In this document: in pieces, positions 15,623 through 24,521 of the stretch
Layout: each line of letters opens with the position of its first letter
How positions within the stretch are numbered: position 1 is the first letter of the stretch
Notes under the pieces: generated by a model
Seen by the model: only the letters and a program-made list of their open reading frames with translations
The model's database searches: none
What the model was told of the DNA's origin: nothing
Program-made: the position numbers and the translations under genes
Assembly (NCBI GenBank): GCA_030038475.1
Contig: JASHOU010000091.1
Coordinates: forward strand, 1 to 35,616
Direction: 5' to 3'
From: Terriglobales bacterium
GTDB lineage: Bacteria > Acidobacteriota > Terriglobia > Terriglobales > Acidobacteriaceae
Length of the DNA stretch: 35,616 nt

Positions 15623-16015
15623 ATGAAGCGAGTCGTAGCCGCGTTAATTCTCAAAGACGACCAGATCCTCGCGTGCCAGAGGACCCGGCACCAACCTATG
15701 CCGCTGAAATGGGAATTTCCCGGAGGAAAAATCGAAGAAGGCGAACAGCCGCGCAATGCCCTGCGCCGGGAATTGGAAGAAGAACTGGGGATCGTCGCCG
15801 AGATCGGGGTTGAGGTCGCCCGCATCGTCCATGAATACGCGCGCGGCGGGTCCGTGGAATTGCGATTCTTCGAAGTGCGCAAGTATCAGGGTGAGCTCGA
15901 CAACCGAATTTTTCGCGAGGTGCGCTGGGTACCGCGGCAGGAACTCCAAGAACTGGATTTTCTTGATGCCGATCGGGGATTGGTGACGGATTTAGCGGCG
16001 GGAAAAATTGTGTGA
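15623..16015 (+). CDS. Nudix hydrolase, MutT-like (8-oxo-dGTP diphosphatase type)
   Basis: 130 residues. The complete Nudix box runs from about residue 34 to 57: GGKIEEGEQPRNALRRELEE with EELG, matching G-x5-E-x7-R-E-x2-E-E. The preceding LKWEFPGG and the N-terminal MKRVVAALILKDDQILACQR are typical of MutT, which removes oxidised GTP/dGTP from nucleotide pools. The C-terminal FREVRWVPRQELQELDFLDA also fits. Short and soluble, cytoplasmic. Substrate specificity cannot be read from the sequence; it is the last gene of the 14151-16015 run. No terminator was seen in 16016-16162. Confidence 0.9.
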   Translation: MKRVVAALILKDDQILACQRTRHQPMPLKWEFPGGKIEEGEQPRNALRRELEEELGIVAEIGVEVARIVHEYARGGSVELRFFEVRKYQGELDNRIFREVRWVPRQELQELDFLDADRGLVTDLAAGKIV

Positions 16016-16162
16016 GAACCCAGATTTGACTCCAACTCATCTCATCTTTCAGCGAGGCATGCCCCTTTGCGTGCGCCGGCTCATGTTCGTCGGGCGCCCT
16101 GGGGTTTAGAATGACTTGTTGTAGCGCCAAGTTATTCCGCCATCGAAATGATAGGAGGTTTT

Positions 16163-17170
16163 ATGAAACTCACCTCCGGCAAACTGGCCGGCATGAATGC
16201 GGTATCGAATGAGCGCGGCGTAATCGCTGCCGCCGCCATGGATCAACGCGGTTCACTGCAGAAATCTCTCGCCAAGGAAAAGGGATCGGCCGTTTCCGAC
16301 GAAATGATGGAAGAGTTCAAAATATTGGTCAGCGAAGTGTTGACACCACATGCCAGCGCCATCCTGCTCGATCCGGAGTGGGGATTGCCGGCCTCGAAGC
16401 GCCGCGCCAAAAATGCCGGCCTGCTGCTGGCGTATGAAAAGACAGGTTACGACAAAACCGGTCCTGGACGCCTACCCGATCTGCTCGACCACTGGTCGGC
16501 GCGCCGTCTGAAAGAAGCGGGAGCGAACTGCGTTAAGATTCTGCTCTACTACACGCCCTACGATCCCAAGGAGGTGAACGACAGAAAGCACGCCTGGGTG
16601 GAGCGCATCGGCGACGAGTGCCGCGCCAATGACATTCCCTTTTTTCTTGAGTTTGTCGGTTACGAAGAGGGAGCGGACGAAAAAGGATTCGACTACGCGC
16701 GGAAGAAGCCGGAGATCGTCACCGAGAGTATGCGCGAATTCAGCAAACCGCGCTACGGCGTCGATGTTCTCAAGGTGGAAGTGCCGGTCAACATGAAGTT
16801 TGTCGAGGGAACGAGATGCTTCGCGGGGCAGAGGGCTTACACAAAGAAGGAAGCGATCGACCTGTTTCACAAAGCGGCGGCGGCGGCGACCAAGCCGTTT
16901 ATTTATCTTTCCGCTGGGGTTAGCAACGCCGAGTTCAGTGAATCGCTTGAACTTGCCGGAGAATCGGGCGTGAAGTTCAACGGCGTGCTCTGCGGACGCG
17001 CGACGTGGAAAGATGGAATTCCGATCTACGCCAAGCAGGGCGCAAACGCGTTCCGCAAATGGCTGGAGACCGAGGGCGTAAAGAATATCAACAATGTGAA
17101 CGACAAGCTGAGGGCCGCAACTTCATGGCACTCGATTTATGAAGTGGAGCCAGCACTGGCGCGCGTTTAA
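16163..17170 (+). CDS. lacD: Tagatose 1,6-bisphosphate aldolase-like class I aldolase (LacD family)
   Basis: 335 residues. A TIM-barrel Schiff-base aldolase; in LacD it splits tagatose 1,6-bisphosphate into dihydroxyacetone phosphate and glyceraldehyde 3-phosphate. Conserved stretches: AAAMDQRGSL (active-site Asp), LLDPEWGLP, CVKILLYYTPYD (Lys), PFFLEFVGYEEG (Glu), VDVLKVEVPVNMKFVEG (Schiff-base Lys), PFIYLSAGVSNAEFSE and FNGVLCGRATWKDG. ATG 16163 is chosen because AGGAGG (16153-16158) is four bases upstream; ATG 16148 would place that site inside the gene. No galactose or tagatose genes adjoin it, so the true substrate may be another ketose bisphosphate. A clear terminator follows. Confidence 0.88.
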   Translation: MKLTSGKLAGMNAVSNERGVIAAAAMDQRGSLQKSLAKEKGSAVSDEMMEEFKILVSEVLTPHASAILLDPEWGLPASKRRAKNAGLLLAYEKTGYDKTGPGRLPDLLDHWSARRLKEAGANCVKILLYYTPYDPKEVNDRKHAWVERIGDECRANDIPFFLEFVGYEEGADEKGFDYARKKPEIVTESMREFSKPRYGVDVLKVEVPVNMKFVEGTRCFAGQRAYTKKEAIDLFHKAAAAATKPFIYLSAGVSNAEFSESLELAGESGVKFNGVLCGRATWKDGIPIYAKQGANAFRKWLETEGVKNINNVNDKLRAATSWHSIYEVEPALARV

Positions 17171-17190
17171 GTACAATTCTTGATAAAGAC

Positions 17191-17216
17191 AAGCGGGTCT
17201 GCGGACCCGCTTTTTT
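17191..17216 (+). terminator. Rho-independent terminator after the aldolase gene
   Basis: AAGCGGGTC (17191-17199) pairs perfectly with GACCCGCTT (17204-17212) around a four-base loop TGCG, running into six T (17211-17216). It starts 20 bases after the aldolase stop and ends 27 bases before the next gene. Confidence 0.92.
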
Positions 17217-17243
17217 GTTGTTGAAGTGCTAAGTTAATAGTTA

Positions 17244-18056
17244 ATGCCAGAATCCGACAGCAAAACCGCACTCATCACTGGCGCCTCATTTGGCATTGGA
17301 TTGGAATTTGCCCGCATCTTCGCGCGCGAAGGATTCAACCTGGTTCTGGTCGCTCGCAGCGCGGATAAACTGCGGCAGCTCGCTTCCGATCTGGAGAAAG
17401 TGCACGGCACGCGTTCGCTCATTCTTGCCGTCGACCTGACCGAGCCGGGAGCGCCTGCGTATGTGGTCGATCAAACGACCCGCGCGGATCTTCAGCTCGA
17501 TGCGCTGGTCAACAATGCCGGATTCGGACAATACGGTTTGTTGTTCGCCGAGAACGATCTGGAAGAATGCCTGCGCCAGATCCAGCTGAACGTTACTACG
17601 CTCACTCATCTGACGCGCCTGTATTTGCCAGCCATGCTCGAACGGGCGAAGCTGGAGCACAAAACTGGCCGCATTCTGAATGTGGCGTCCACGGCGGCAT
17701 TTCAGCCGGGACCGCTGATGACCGTGTATTTTGCCACCAAGGCTTATGTGCTGCACTTCTCCGAGGCGCTGGCGAATGAACTCGAAGGCACTGGCGTCAC
17801 GGTAACCTGCCTCTGCCCCGGCGCGACAACTACGGAATTCCACAAGCGCGCGAATGCCACCAGCATGAACCTGCTGCGATTCGGCGCGATGGATGCGAGC
17901 GCCGTCGCCGAAGACGGTTATTGCGCGTTGATGGCGGGAAAACCGGTGGTGATTTCGGGATTCAAGAATTGGTTGCTGGCGCAGTCTGTGCGATTTTCGC
18001 CGCGTCGGCTGGTGACGGCGATTGCCAGAAAAGCGCAGGAAGGGCGCGGCGAATGA
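17244..18056 (+). CDS. Short-chain dehydrogenase/reductase
   Basis: 270 residues. Classical SDR with Rossmann motif TGASFGIG (about 13-20), the NADP-type Arg pattern VLVARSADKL, DLTEPGAP, NNAGFGQYG (about 90-98), the catalytic Ser in NVASTAAFQPG and the Tyr-Lys pair in YFATKAYVLHFSEAL. The CLCPGATTTEFHKRA segment follows. It is closest to the DltE/YqjQ-like group of SDRs; the substrate is unknown. Weakly conserved start ATG 17244, no Shine-Dalgarno seen. It follows a terminator, so it should have its own promoter. The gene converges on the permease gene at 18084 with 27 bases between. Confidence 0.9.
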   Translation: MPESDSKTALITGASFGIGLEFARIFAREGFNLVLVARSADKLRQLASDLEKVHGTRSLILAVDLTEPGAPAYVVDQTTRADLQLDALVNNAGFGQYGLLFAENDLEECLRQIQLNVTTLTHLTRLYLPAMLERAKLEHKTGRILNVASTAAFQPGPLMTVYFATKAYVLHFSEALANELEGTGVTVTCLCPGATTTEFHKRANATSMNLLRFGAMDASAVAEDGYCALMAGKPVVISGFKNWLLAQSVRFSPRRLVTAIARKAQEGRGE

Positions 18057-18083
18057 GAAAACAGCCCCACTTCCGTCGCAGCG

Positions 18084-19727
18084 TTATGGTGCGAGTGGCG
18101 AACTGCTTCTCTCACGAACACTTGTTACCGGTGACTCGCGCCCGTCTAGCGCGGCCTGCACGCGGCTGTGTTTCCGGCTGTAGGTGAAATAGATGACCAG
18201 CCCGATGATCAGCCATCCGATCAATCGCGCCCAGTTGATCCAGCCGAGTTTGTACATCATGTAGCCGTTGAAAAGGATTCCCATGATGGGCACAAACGGC
18301 ACCCAGGGCGTGCGAAACGGCCGCTCCTGGCCGGGATTGGTGCTGCGCAAGGTCATGACCGCGATGCAAACGATCACAAACGCCAGCAGCGTCCCAATGT
18401 TCACCATCTTTCCGATGTCGTCGATCGGCGTCACGCTCCCGACAATCGCCGCGAGCATTCCCACTAGCATGGTGTTCTTCCACGGCGTCCGAAAACGCGG
18501 GTGAATGTCTGCGAAGAATTTCCTCGGCAACAGCCCGTCGTTCGCCATCGAATACAAAACTCGAGTCTGCCCCAGTAGCATAACGAGCATCACACTGGTC
18601 AGGCCGGCCAAAGCGCCAAGTGTAATGATGTGCGATGCGCCGCTCAGCCCCCGGTCGAGAAACGCACGCGCGACCGGCGCTTCGATGTTGATATCCCTCC
18701 ATGGGACCATGCCGGTCAGAACCGCAGCCACTGCAATATACAAAGCGGTGCAAGCCAACAGCGAAGCGATGATGCCGATGGGGAGGTCGCGCTGCGGATT
18801 CTTTGCCTCCTGCGCGGTCGTGGAAACGGCATCGAATCCGATATAGGCGAAGAAAATATAAGCCGCCCCGGCGCCGATTCCGGAGAAACCGAAGGGGGCG
18901 AAGGTTGACCAATCCGAGCCCCAGTTGGCAGCGCGCACGTAGTGGGCGCCCAGACCGATGACAAACAAAACAACCGAAACCTTAATCACAACGATGGTCG
19001 TGTTGAAGCGAGCGCTTTCTTTGATCCCTATGACCAAAACCGTGGTGATGACGAGGGCGACGATAAAGGCGGGTAGATTGAATCCGATTTCATATCCGAA
19101 CAAGTGCGGAGCGCCGAGCAGATCATGGGCGCGCTGCAACAGCTCCGGGGACTGGGCGGCCAGGATCGCGACCTTCCTCTCGAGAAAAGGCTGCGTGCCG
19201 GCCACCAGCGTGGGAGCGGAGGCCTGCGCCATCTGCCGCGCCACCACATCCTGAGCGGTGCGGAAGCCCGTCCAGTGGTCGTAGGCGAGCCAAAGCGGCA
19301 TTTTGAGATTGAAGATGTTCAGCAGTTCGATGAAGTGATTGGACCAACCGGACGACACCGTGCTCGCACCCATCGCGTATTCGAGCGTCAGGTCCCAGCC
19401 GATGATCCAGGCAAAAATTTCGCCCAGCGTTGCGTAGGCATAAGTATAAGCGCTCCCCGCCAACGGAATCATGGCGGCGAACTCGGCGTAGCAGAGAGCC
19501 GCGAAAGCGCAGCCCAACCCGGAGATCACGAATGACAGCATCAGACCCGGTCCGGCATAATGCGCGCCCAAGCCGGAGAAGACAAAGATTCCGGCACCGA
19601 TGACCGCGCCGACGCCCAGCGCCGTCAATTGAAATACGCCCAGTGTCCGTTTCAAGCTATGCGAGCCAGTCTCCTCGGCTTCACGGAATAGCACCGCTAG
19701 AGGCTTCTTCGCAAAGAGGTCAGTCAT
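18084..19727 (-). CDS. APC-superfamily amino-acid permease (CAT/YfnA-like)
   Basis: 547 residues, inner membrane, 12 or more transmembrane segments. N-terminal signature LTALGVGAVIGAGIFVFSG with the first helix, then PLAGSAYTYAYATLGEIFAW, FIGFDAVSTTAQEAKNPQRD and LLGQTRVLYSMANDGLLPR; the end has SRKHSRVQAALDG. These match cationic amino-acid transporter-type members, though substrates in this group vary. A hydrophilic stretch of about 60-65 residues (from TGFRTAQDVVARQM to HDLLGAPHLFG) is inserted in a loop after the third helix. The start ATG 19727 follows a spacer with GTTAAC repeats. Probably co-transcribed with the upstream permease. Confidence 0.9.
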   Translation of the reverse strand: MTDLFAKKPLAVLFREAEETGSHSLKRTLGVFQLTALGVGAVIGAGIFVFSGLGAHYAGPGLMLSFVISGLGCAFAALCYAEFAAMIPLAGSAYTYAYATLGEIFAWIIGWDLTLEYAMGASTVSSGWSNHFIELLNIFNLKMPLWLAYDHWTGFRTAQDVVARQMAQASAPTLVAGTQPFLERKVAILAAQSPELLQRAHDLLGAPHLFGYEIGFNLPAFIVALVITTVLVIGIKESARFNTTIVVIKVSVVLFVIGLGAHYVRAANWGSDWSTFAPFGFSGIGAGAAYIFFAYIGFDAVSTTAQEAKNPQRDLPIGIIASLLACTALYIAVAAVLTGMVPWRDINIEAPVARAFLDRGLSGASHIITLGALAGLTSVMLVMLLGQTRVLYSMANDGLLPRKFFADIHPRFRTPWKNTMLVGMLAAIVGSVTPIDDIGKMVNIGTLLAFVIVCIAVMTLRSTNPGQERPFRTPWVPFVPIMGILFNGYMMYKLGWINWARLIGWLIIGLVIYFTYSRKHSRVQAALDGRESPVTSVRERSSSPLAP

Positions 19728-19747
19728 GAATTGCGTCTCCCCTGCAA

Positions 19748-19793
19748 GTTAACTCGAATCAGTTAACGTAATCGGTTAACCCAATCAGCTAAA
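19748..19793. repeat. Iterated GTTAAC motif between two permease genes
   Basis: GTTAAC occurs at 19748-19753, 19762-19767 and 19775-19780, and a degenerate GCTAAA at 19788-19793. Each is followed by a few bases and AATCA/AATCG (period 13-14). The spacer is the whole 67 bases between the stop of one permease gene and the ATG of the other. Possible operator array or post-transcriptional element. Confidence 0.5.
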
Positions 19794-19794
19794 A

Positions 19795-21360
19795 CTAAGC
19801 TGTCTCGGCGCGCGGCCGCCAGATGTAATACACCGGAATGCCCAGCAGGACGATGAACAGTCCCGGCCAGGTGTATTGCGGCTTGTAGCGTAACAGTACT
19901 ATATCGATAAACAAAGCCATCACGATATAAATGGCGGGCAAAATCGGGTATCCGAAGGCCTTGTACGGGCGTTCAGCATCGGCGTGGGTGCGGCGCAAAA
20001 CGAACAGCCCGATGATCGTGAACACGTAAAACACGAGTACCGCAAAAATAATGTAATCCAAAAGCTGGCCGTAACTGCCGGAGATGCAGAGCACGCACGT
20101 CCACACCATCTGCACCATCAGCGAAATGGCGGGGGTTTTGTAGCCTTGATGCAGCCGGGCTACGCCGCGAAAAAACAGGCCGTCTTTCGCCATCGCGTAG
20201 TAGACGCGGGCTCCGGAGAGAATCAGGCCATTGGCACACCCGAAGGTGGAAATCATAATGGCGACGGCCATTAGCGCTCCGCCCGCCGATCCGAACATCT
20301 GCGTCATGACGGCGGTGGCAACGCGGTCTTCTTTGGCGAACTGGATGCCGCGCTCCAATAACGTCGTTCCGTCGGGATTGCCGACCAGTGGCAGCGCGCA
20401 GAGATAAATAAAGTTGCACGCGACGTAGAGCGCAATGACCACGCCAGTGCCAAGCGCCAGGGACAAGGGAAGATTGCGGCTGGGATTTTTCATTTCGCCG
20501 GCGGTAAAGGTTACGTTGTTCCAGGCGTCGGAGGAGAACAACGACCCAACCTGCGCCATCGCCAGCACAGTTAGAGTCGAAACCAGCACGGTCTGTCCGG
20601 CCATGCCGCCGACGTTGTGCAAGGCTCCCAAGCCAGAGTTATTCCAGAAATTTGCGCCGAAATTCGCCGCGATCGCCTGCGCGTTGCGCCCAAGAAAGAT
20701 TCCTAATACGACCAGGCCGAGCAGCGCCGCAACTTTCGCGGTAGTGAAGATATTCTGGATGAACGCGCCCGTCTTGACTCCGAAAATATTGATGACCGAA
20801 AGCGCGACCACTACCAGAATGGCGGCAAGATTCTGAGTGTTGAGGCCGACATCCATGCCGCCGAGATTCATCGGACCGATAGGAATGTTCGGCACTTTCC
20901 ACAAGTGGAATATCCAGTTGCTTGACGAAATCGCCGGCCAGAAGACTCCGAGAAATTTACCGAAAGCCACGCCCACAGCGGCGATGGTGCCAGTCTGAAT
21001 GACCAGAAACAAAGTCCAGCCGTAGAGAAATCCCCAGAGCGGGCCGAGCGATTCGCGCAGATACACGTACTGCCCGCCGGCGCGCGGCATCATCGCCGCC
21101 AGTTCGCCATAGGTGAGCGCGCCGACAATGGTCAAAAAGCCGGTAACGAGCCAGGCGCCAATCAGCAACGCAGGCGAGCCGACCTCGCGCGAAATTTCGG
21201 CGGAGACAATAAAGATGCCCGAGCCGATCATCGAGCCCATCACCAACATGGTTCCGCTCGTCAGGCCAAGAGCCTTGACCAGTTCGCGGTCCTGATGGCT
21301 ATGGCGCTCCCAGTCGCTGACCGGGGAATTCTGCGCGGGTTGCTGAACGTCTGTGCTCAC
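19795..21360 (-). CDS. APC-superfamily amino-acid permease (LAT-like)
   Basis: 521 residues, inner membrane, about 12 helices. Starts with a polar tail (STDVQQPAQNSPVSDWE), then ALGLTSGTMLVMGSMIGSGI and EISREVGSPALLIGAWLVTG, MMPRAGGQYVYLRESLGPLW, FSSDAWNNVTFTAGEMKNPS and LILSGARVYYAMAKDGLFF. These follow the L-type amino-acid transporter branch of the APC family, usually exchangers or importers for neutral amino acids; the substrate is not readable. It is distinct from its neighbour (low similarity), so the pair is not a recent duplication. The stop at 19795 directly abuts the GTTAAC spacer, and the 102-base gap to thiE upstream shows no promoter I trust. Confidence 0.9.
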   Translation of the reverse strand: MSTDVQQPAQNSPVSDWERHSHQDRELVKALGLTSGTMLVMGSMIGSGIFIVSAEISREVGSPALLIGAWLVTGFLTIVGALTYGELAAMMPRAGGQYVYLRESLGPLWGFLYGWTLFLVIQTGTIAAVGVAFGKFLGVFWPAISSSNWIFHLWKVPNIPIGPMNLGGMDVGLNTQNLAAILVVVALSVINIFGVKTGAFIQNIFTTAKVAALLGLVVLGIFLGRNAQAIAANFGANFWNNSGLGALHNVGGMAGQTVLVSTLTVLAMAQVGSLFSSDAWNNVTFTAGEMKNPSRNLPLSLALGTGVVIALYVACNFIYLCALPLVGNPDGTTLLERGIQFAKEDRVATAVMTQMFGSAGGALMAVAIMISTFGCANGLILSGARVYYAMAKDGLFFRGVARLHQGYKTPAISLMVQMVWTCVLCISGSYGQLLDYIIFAVLVFYVFTIIGLFVLRRTHADAERPYKAFGYPILPAIYIVMALFIDIVLLRYKPQYTWPGLFIVLLGIPVYYIWRPRAETA

Positions 21361-21462
21361 GAACCTCCCGGATGTCTGTCAGAACTCTGCTAACCGCCCA
21401 CAATCAAGTGCGCGAGAGGCGGCGAACCGTATCTCTACGGGAAAATCGAATGTAGGGCAACT

Positions 21463-22131
21463 TTACCGCAGAATCCGCAAAAATTCTTCTGCTGATTTGC
21501 GGGGATTGGTTACCAAGTCGGATATGACCGCCACGGCGTCGGCTCCGGCATCGATGACGGAACGGGCGTTGGCGCGCGTGATGCCTCCGATGGCAACCAG
21601 CGGCTTGCGTGTGAGTTCCCTTGCCCGGCGCACGCCTTCGAGGCCGACGACGGGATCGGGATTGGCCTTGCTGCCGGTGGCAAAGATGGGACCGATAGCC
21701 AGGTACTCGGCGGAAGTTTGATCGGCTGCGGCGAGTTGCTCGGGATTGTGTGTAGAGACTCCGAGCCAGCGCAGATTGTTTCGGACGTCCTCGCTCTGAA
21801 ACTCGTTTCCGATAATCCTGCGAGCGGATTCGGGCGAGAGATCGTCCTGGCCGATGTGCAGGCCGTCGAAACCGGCGGCGAGGCAAAGATCGGCGCGGTC
21901 GTTCATGATGAGTGTCGGCATGATGAGCTTGATGTTCGATCGAGAGGCCGCCGCCAGACGCGCTTTGAGTTCGCGTGCATGATCGAGCATCTGCCGGGCG
22001 TTGCCAGATTTGTTGCGATATTGGAGCAGCGTGCAGCCGGCTGCGACCAGCTCTTCGGCCGCCGCAAATATGGCATTGGCGTCAGCGAAACAATCGGGGT
22101 CGAGAATGGGGTATAGGCGAGGAAGATGCAT
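21463..22131 (-). CDS. thiE: Thiamine phosphate synthase ThiE
   Basis: 222 residues, TIM barrel; joins HMP-pyrophosphate and thiazole phosphate to thiamine phosphate. Family motifs: GCTLLQYRNKSGNARQML, LIMNDRADLCLAAGFDGLHI with GQDD, LGVSTHNPEQ, AEYLAIGPIFATGSKANPD, VAIGGITRANARSVIDAGAD and AVAVISDL. ATG 22131 starts directly with PRLYPILD. I saw no TPP riboswitch in the 45 bases upstream, which are too short to hold one, and no other thiamine gene. It is likely an isolated gene of the pathway. Confidence 0.94.
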   Translation of the reverse strand: MHLPRLYPILDPDCFADANAIFAAAEELVAAGCTLLQYRNKSGNARQMLDHARELKARLAAASRSNIKLIMPTLIMNDRADLCLAAGFDGLHIGQDDLSPESARRIIGNEFQSEDVRNNLRWLGVSTHNPEQLAAADQTSAEYLAIGPIFATGSKANPDPVVGLEGVRRARELTRKPLVAIGGITRANARSVIDAGADAVAVISDLVTNPRKSAEEFLRILR

Positions 22132-22176
22132 TATCCGTTCGGAGTGTGTGCTATTCCCAGATTACTGCGGGGTGCA

Positions 22177-22986
22177 CTATTGAAGCTGATATGTACCCCA
22201 CGAAAAGGTGAGCTTAGGATCGCAATTCTTACCTCTAACTTCAAAAACTGTGTTCCCAGATGATTTTCCGAGGACATAGGGTAGCGTTGCCGCAAAAAAA
22301 GAGCCGTCCGCCTCGGCCTTTGAACTGCCATGATACTTTTCACCATAGCTCTCCGAGTTGGTTGCTAATTCTTCATTTGGCTCGAACCCGCTGCCTTGGA
22401 CGAAAGTCAATTCTCCTTTAGGCATGCCGATAACGGACTCCAACCTGCACCCTTTATCGACTGTGGTATTCGAAAAAGGAACCACGGCCACAGCGCCCTT
22501 GAACTGGCCATCATCGGAAACCAAAATCAAACGCTTCGGCTCCGCCGTCGCCGCGAACATAATGAGGTCGACGGGGTCGCTCGAAGCGTTGCCATTGCGA
22601 GTGTCTTTGGGACCTACGCATATAGCCCTTCCATCAGGGTCGAGCGTTACACCGTCCATGACTTTGAAGGTTTGGCCATCGATCTGAACTTGGAAGAGAG
22701 TGTAGGTTAGATTCTTGGGCAATCCCGTGGTAAAGAGCTCGTACTTCACCAGCGTGCGATCCGTCGTCCGCGAGCGGCTTATTTCTTTTAACGATAGCTG
22801 CACACCAGGACTATTCGTGCTGCTCTTTCCGAAATTTCTCTGCAGATTGGAGAGCTTCACGACTGACGCTTGTTGTTCGGGGGTTAGGTCCTGGCTCGTA
22901 GGCAAGGATTTGTGAACCGTTACCGATTGTGCGACGGCCATGATCGACAAGCATAAGATAGGTAAGCTGCGAGCGAAGGACATCAT
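22177..22986 (-). CDS. Secreted protein of unknown function
   Basis: 269 residues from ATG 22986; a second ATG at 22983 has the better spacing from GGGAG. Signal peptide FARSLPILCLSIMAVAQS. The mature part is beta-rich with a few Cys: LTPEQQASVVKLSNLQRNFG, LVKYELFTTGLPKNLTYTLF, DGRAICVGPKDTRNG, RLILVSDDGQFKGAVAVVPF and, at the end, GSGFEPNEELATNSES, AEADGSFFAATLPYVLGKSS and PKLTFSWGTYQLQ. The C-terminal GSGF-EPNE pattern suggests a surface or Ig-like module, but I know no named family. Sits 65 bases after accC on the same strand, probably with its own promoter. Confidence 0.75.
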   Translation of the reverse strand: MMSFARSLPILCLSIMAVAQSVTVHKSLPTSQDLTPEQQASVVKLSNLQRNFGKSSTNSPGVQLSLKEISRSRTTDRTLVKYELFTTGLPKNLTYTLFQVQIDGQTFKVMDGVTLDPDGRAICVGPKDTRNGNASSDPVDLIMFAATAEPKRLILVSDDGQFKGAVAVVPFSNTTVDKGCRLESVIGMPKGELTFVQGSGFEPNEELATNSESYGEKYHGSSKAEADGSFFAATLPYVLGKSSGNTVFEVRGKNCDPKLTFSWGTYQLQ

Positions 22987-23051
22987 GGAACTCCCGGAGA
23001 CTAGAACCTACACCAAGCAGATTTTGGCAGAATCTCCTCAAATCTGAAAGC

Positions 23052-24401
23052 CTATTTCCCTTTCGCCAAAAATCTCTCAATAAATCCCGTATCAAATTCC
23101 CCGGCGCGGAACTCCGGATCCGCCAGGATTCTCCGGTGCAGCGGGATCGTCGTGTAGATTCCTTCCACGATAAACATGCCCAGAGCGCGGCTCATGCGCG
23201 AGATGGCTTCCGCGCGATCTTTGCCGCGCACCACCAGCTTCGCAATCAGCGAATCGTAATGCGGAGGAATCATGCCTTCGGTATAAGCGGCGGTGTCGAT
23301 GCGCACGCCCGTGCCTCCCGGAGGATTGAACGTCGTGATCTTCCCTGCCGAGGGCGTGAACTTCTCCGGGTGCTCGGCGTTGATGCGGCACTCGATGGCG
23401 TGTCCGCGAGGCTCGATTGGGCCATGTAATACGTCAGAAAGCTTCTCGCCTGCGGCGATCATGATTTGACTTTTGACTAAGTCCACATCGGTGACCATTT
23501 CGGTGACGGGATGCTCGACCTGGATGCGCGTGTTCATCTCGATGAAGTAAAGCCGCCGCTCCCGATCCATGAGAAATTCGACGGTACCGGCGTTGTGATA
23601 GCCAACCTTGCTGAGCGTCTTACTAAGAATGTCTCCAATTTCCTTGCGCAACTCGGGCGTCATGCGCACTGACGGCGACTCTTCGAGCAGCTTCTGATGG
23701 CGGCGCTGAATGGAACACTCGCGCTCTCCCAGGCTGATGACGTTGCCGTGCTCATCGCCGAGCACCTGAAACTCGATATGGCGCGGATGCTCGACGTAAC
23801 GCTCGAGATAGAGGTCGCCGTTGCCAAAGGCAGAAGCGGCTTCGGATTGCGCCTGCTGATAAAGGCCGGGTAATTCCTCTTGGTTGTGCACGATGCGCAT
23901 GCCGCGCCCGCCGCCACCGGCAGTGGCTTTGACGATGACCGGGAATCCGATTTGCCGCGCCCACGCGCGCGCCTCCTCGGCAGAAGCGACCACGCCGTCG
24001 GAGCCGGGAACGATGGGCACGCCATACTGTTTCATGGCGGCTCGGGCTTTTTCTTTTTCGCCCATCAGCCGAATGACATCGGGCGTGGGTCCGATGAACT
24101 TGATGTGGCAGGCTTCGCAAACCTCGGCGAAGTTGGCGTTTTCAGACAGCAGGCCATAGCCGGGATGGATGGCATCGACGTTCGCGATTTCAGCCGCGCT
24201 GATCACGGTGGGAACGTTGAGGTAGCTCTGCGCCAGTTGCGGCGGCCCAATGCAGACAGCTTCGTCAGCAAAGCGCACGTGCAGCGAATTGCGGTCGGCC
24301 TCGCTGTAGATTGCGACCGAGCGGATACCGAGCTCCTTGCACGCACAGATGACGCGCAGCGCAATCTCGCCGCGATTTGCTACCAGAATCTTCTTGAACA
24401 T
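23052..24401 (-). CDS. accC: Acetyl-CoA carboxylase, biotin carboxylase subunit AccC
   Basis: 449 residues, normal length. ATP-dependent carboxylation of biotin on AccB, first step of fatty-acid synthesis. N-terminal [20 protein letters not shown], the glycine-rich ATP loop [74 protein letters not shown] and [19 protein letters not shown]. No break or missing residue was seen. ATG 24401 has a weak AAAGAAA upstream. The accB gene lies upstream on the same strand; the 120-base gap is filled by a short palindromic repeat. Confidence 0.97.
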   Translation of the reverse strand: MFKKILVANRGEIALRVICACKELGIRSVAIYSEADRNSLHVRFADEAVCIGPPQLAQSYLNVPTVISAAEIANVDAIHPGYGLLSENANFAEVCEACHIKFIGPTPDVIRLMGEKEKARAAMKQYGVPIVPGSDGVVASAEEARAWARQIGFPVIVKATAGGGGRGMRIVHNQEELPGLYQQAQSEAASAFGNGDLYLERYVEHPRHIEFQVLGDEHGNVISLGERECSIQRRHQKLLEESPSVRMTPELRKEIGDILSKTLSKVGYHNAGTVEFLMDRERRLYFIEMNTRIQVEHPVTEMVTDVDLVKSQIMIAAGEKLSDVLHGPIEPRGHAIECRINAEHPEKFTPSAGKITTFNPPGGTGVRIDTAAYTEGMIPPHYDSLIAKLVVRGKDRAEAISRMSRALGMFIVEGIYTTIPLHRRILADPEFRAGEFDTGFIERFLAKGK

Positions 24402-24426
24402 TGGGATTTTCTTTGAATGCCGGAGA

Positions 24427-24517
24427 ATCGGGTCATTGGATCATTGGACGATCGGGTCATCTAAATCCGCCGCTCCGCATTCGATCACCCGATGGCCCGC
24501 TCACCCGCTGACCCGAT
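24427..24517. repeat. Palindromic repeat cluster between accB and accC
   Basis: ATCGGGTCA occurs at 24427-24435 and 24451-24459. Its reverse complement TGACCCGAT lies at 24509-24517 and a variant TCACCCGAT at 24485-24493. Between them are ATTGGATCATTGGAC-type repeats. The text can fold into long stems in the accB-accC messenger. Confidence 0.6.
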
Positions 24518-24521
24518 CCAC

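Noticed and set aside
16148-16162. Upstream ATG for the LacD-type aldolase
   Set aside because: The AGGAGG site at 16153-16158 would be inside the gene; it fits ATG 16163.
22132-22176. TPP riboswitch upstream of thiE
   Set aside because: Only 45 bases to the next gene and no CTGAGA-type core; nothing supports it.
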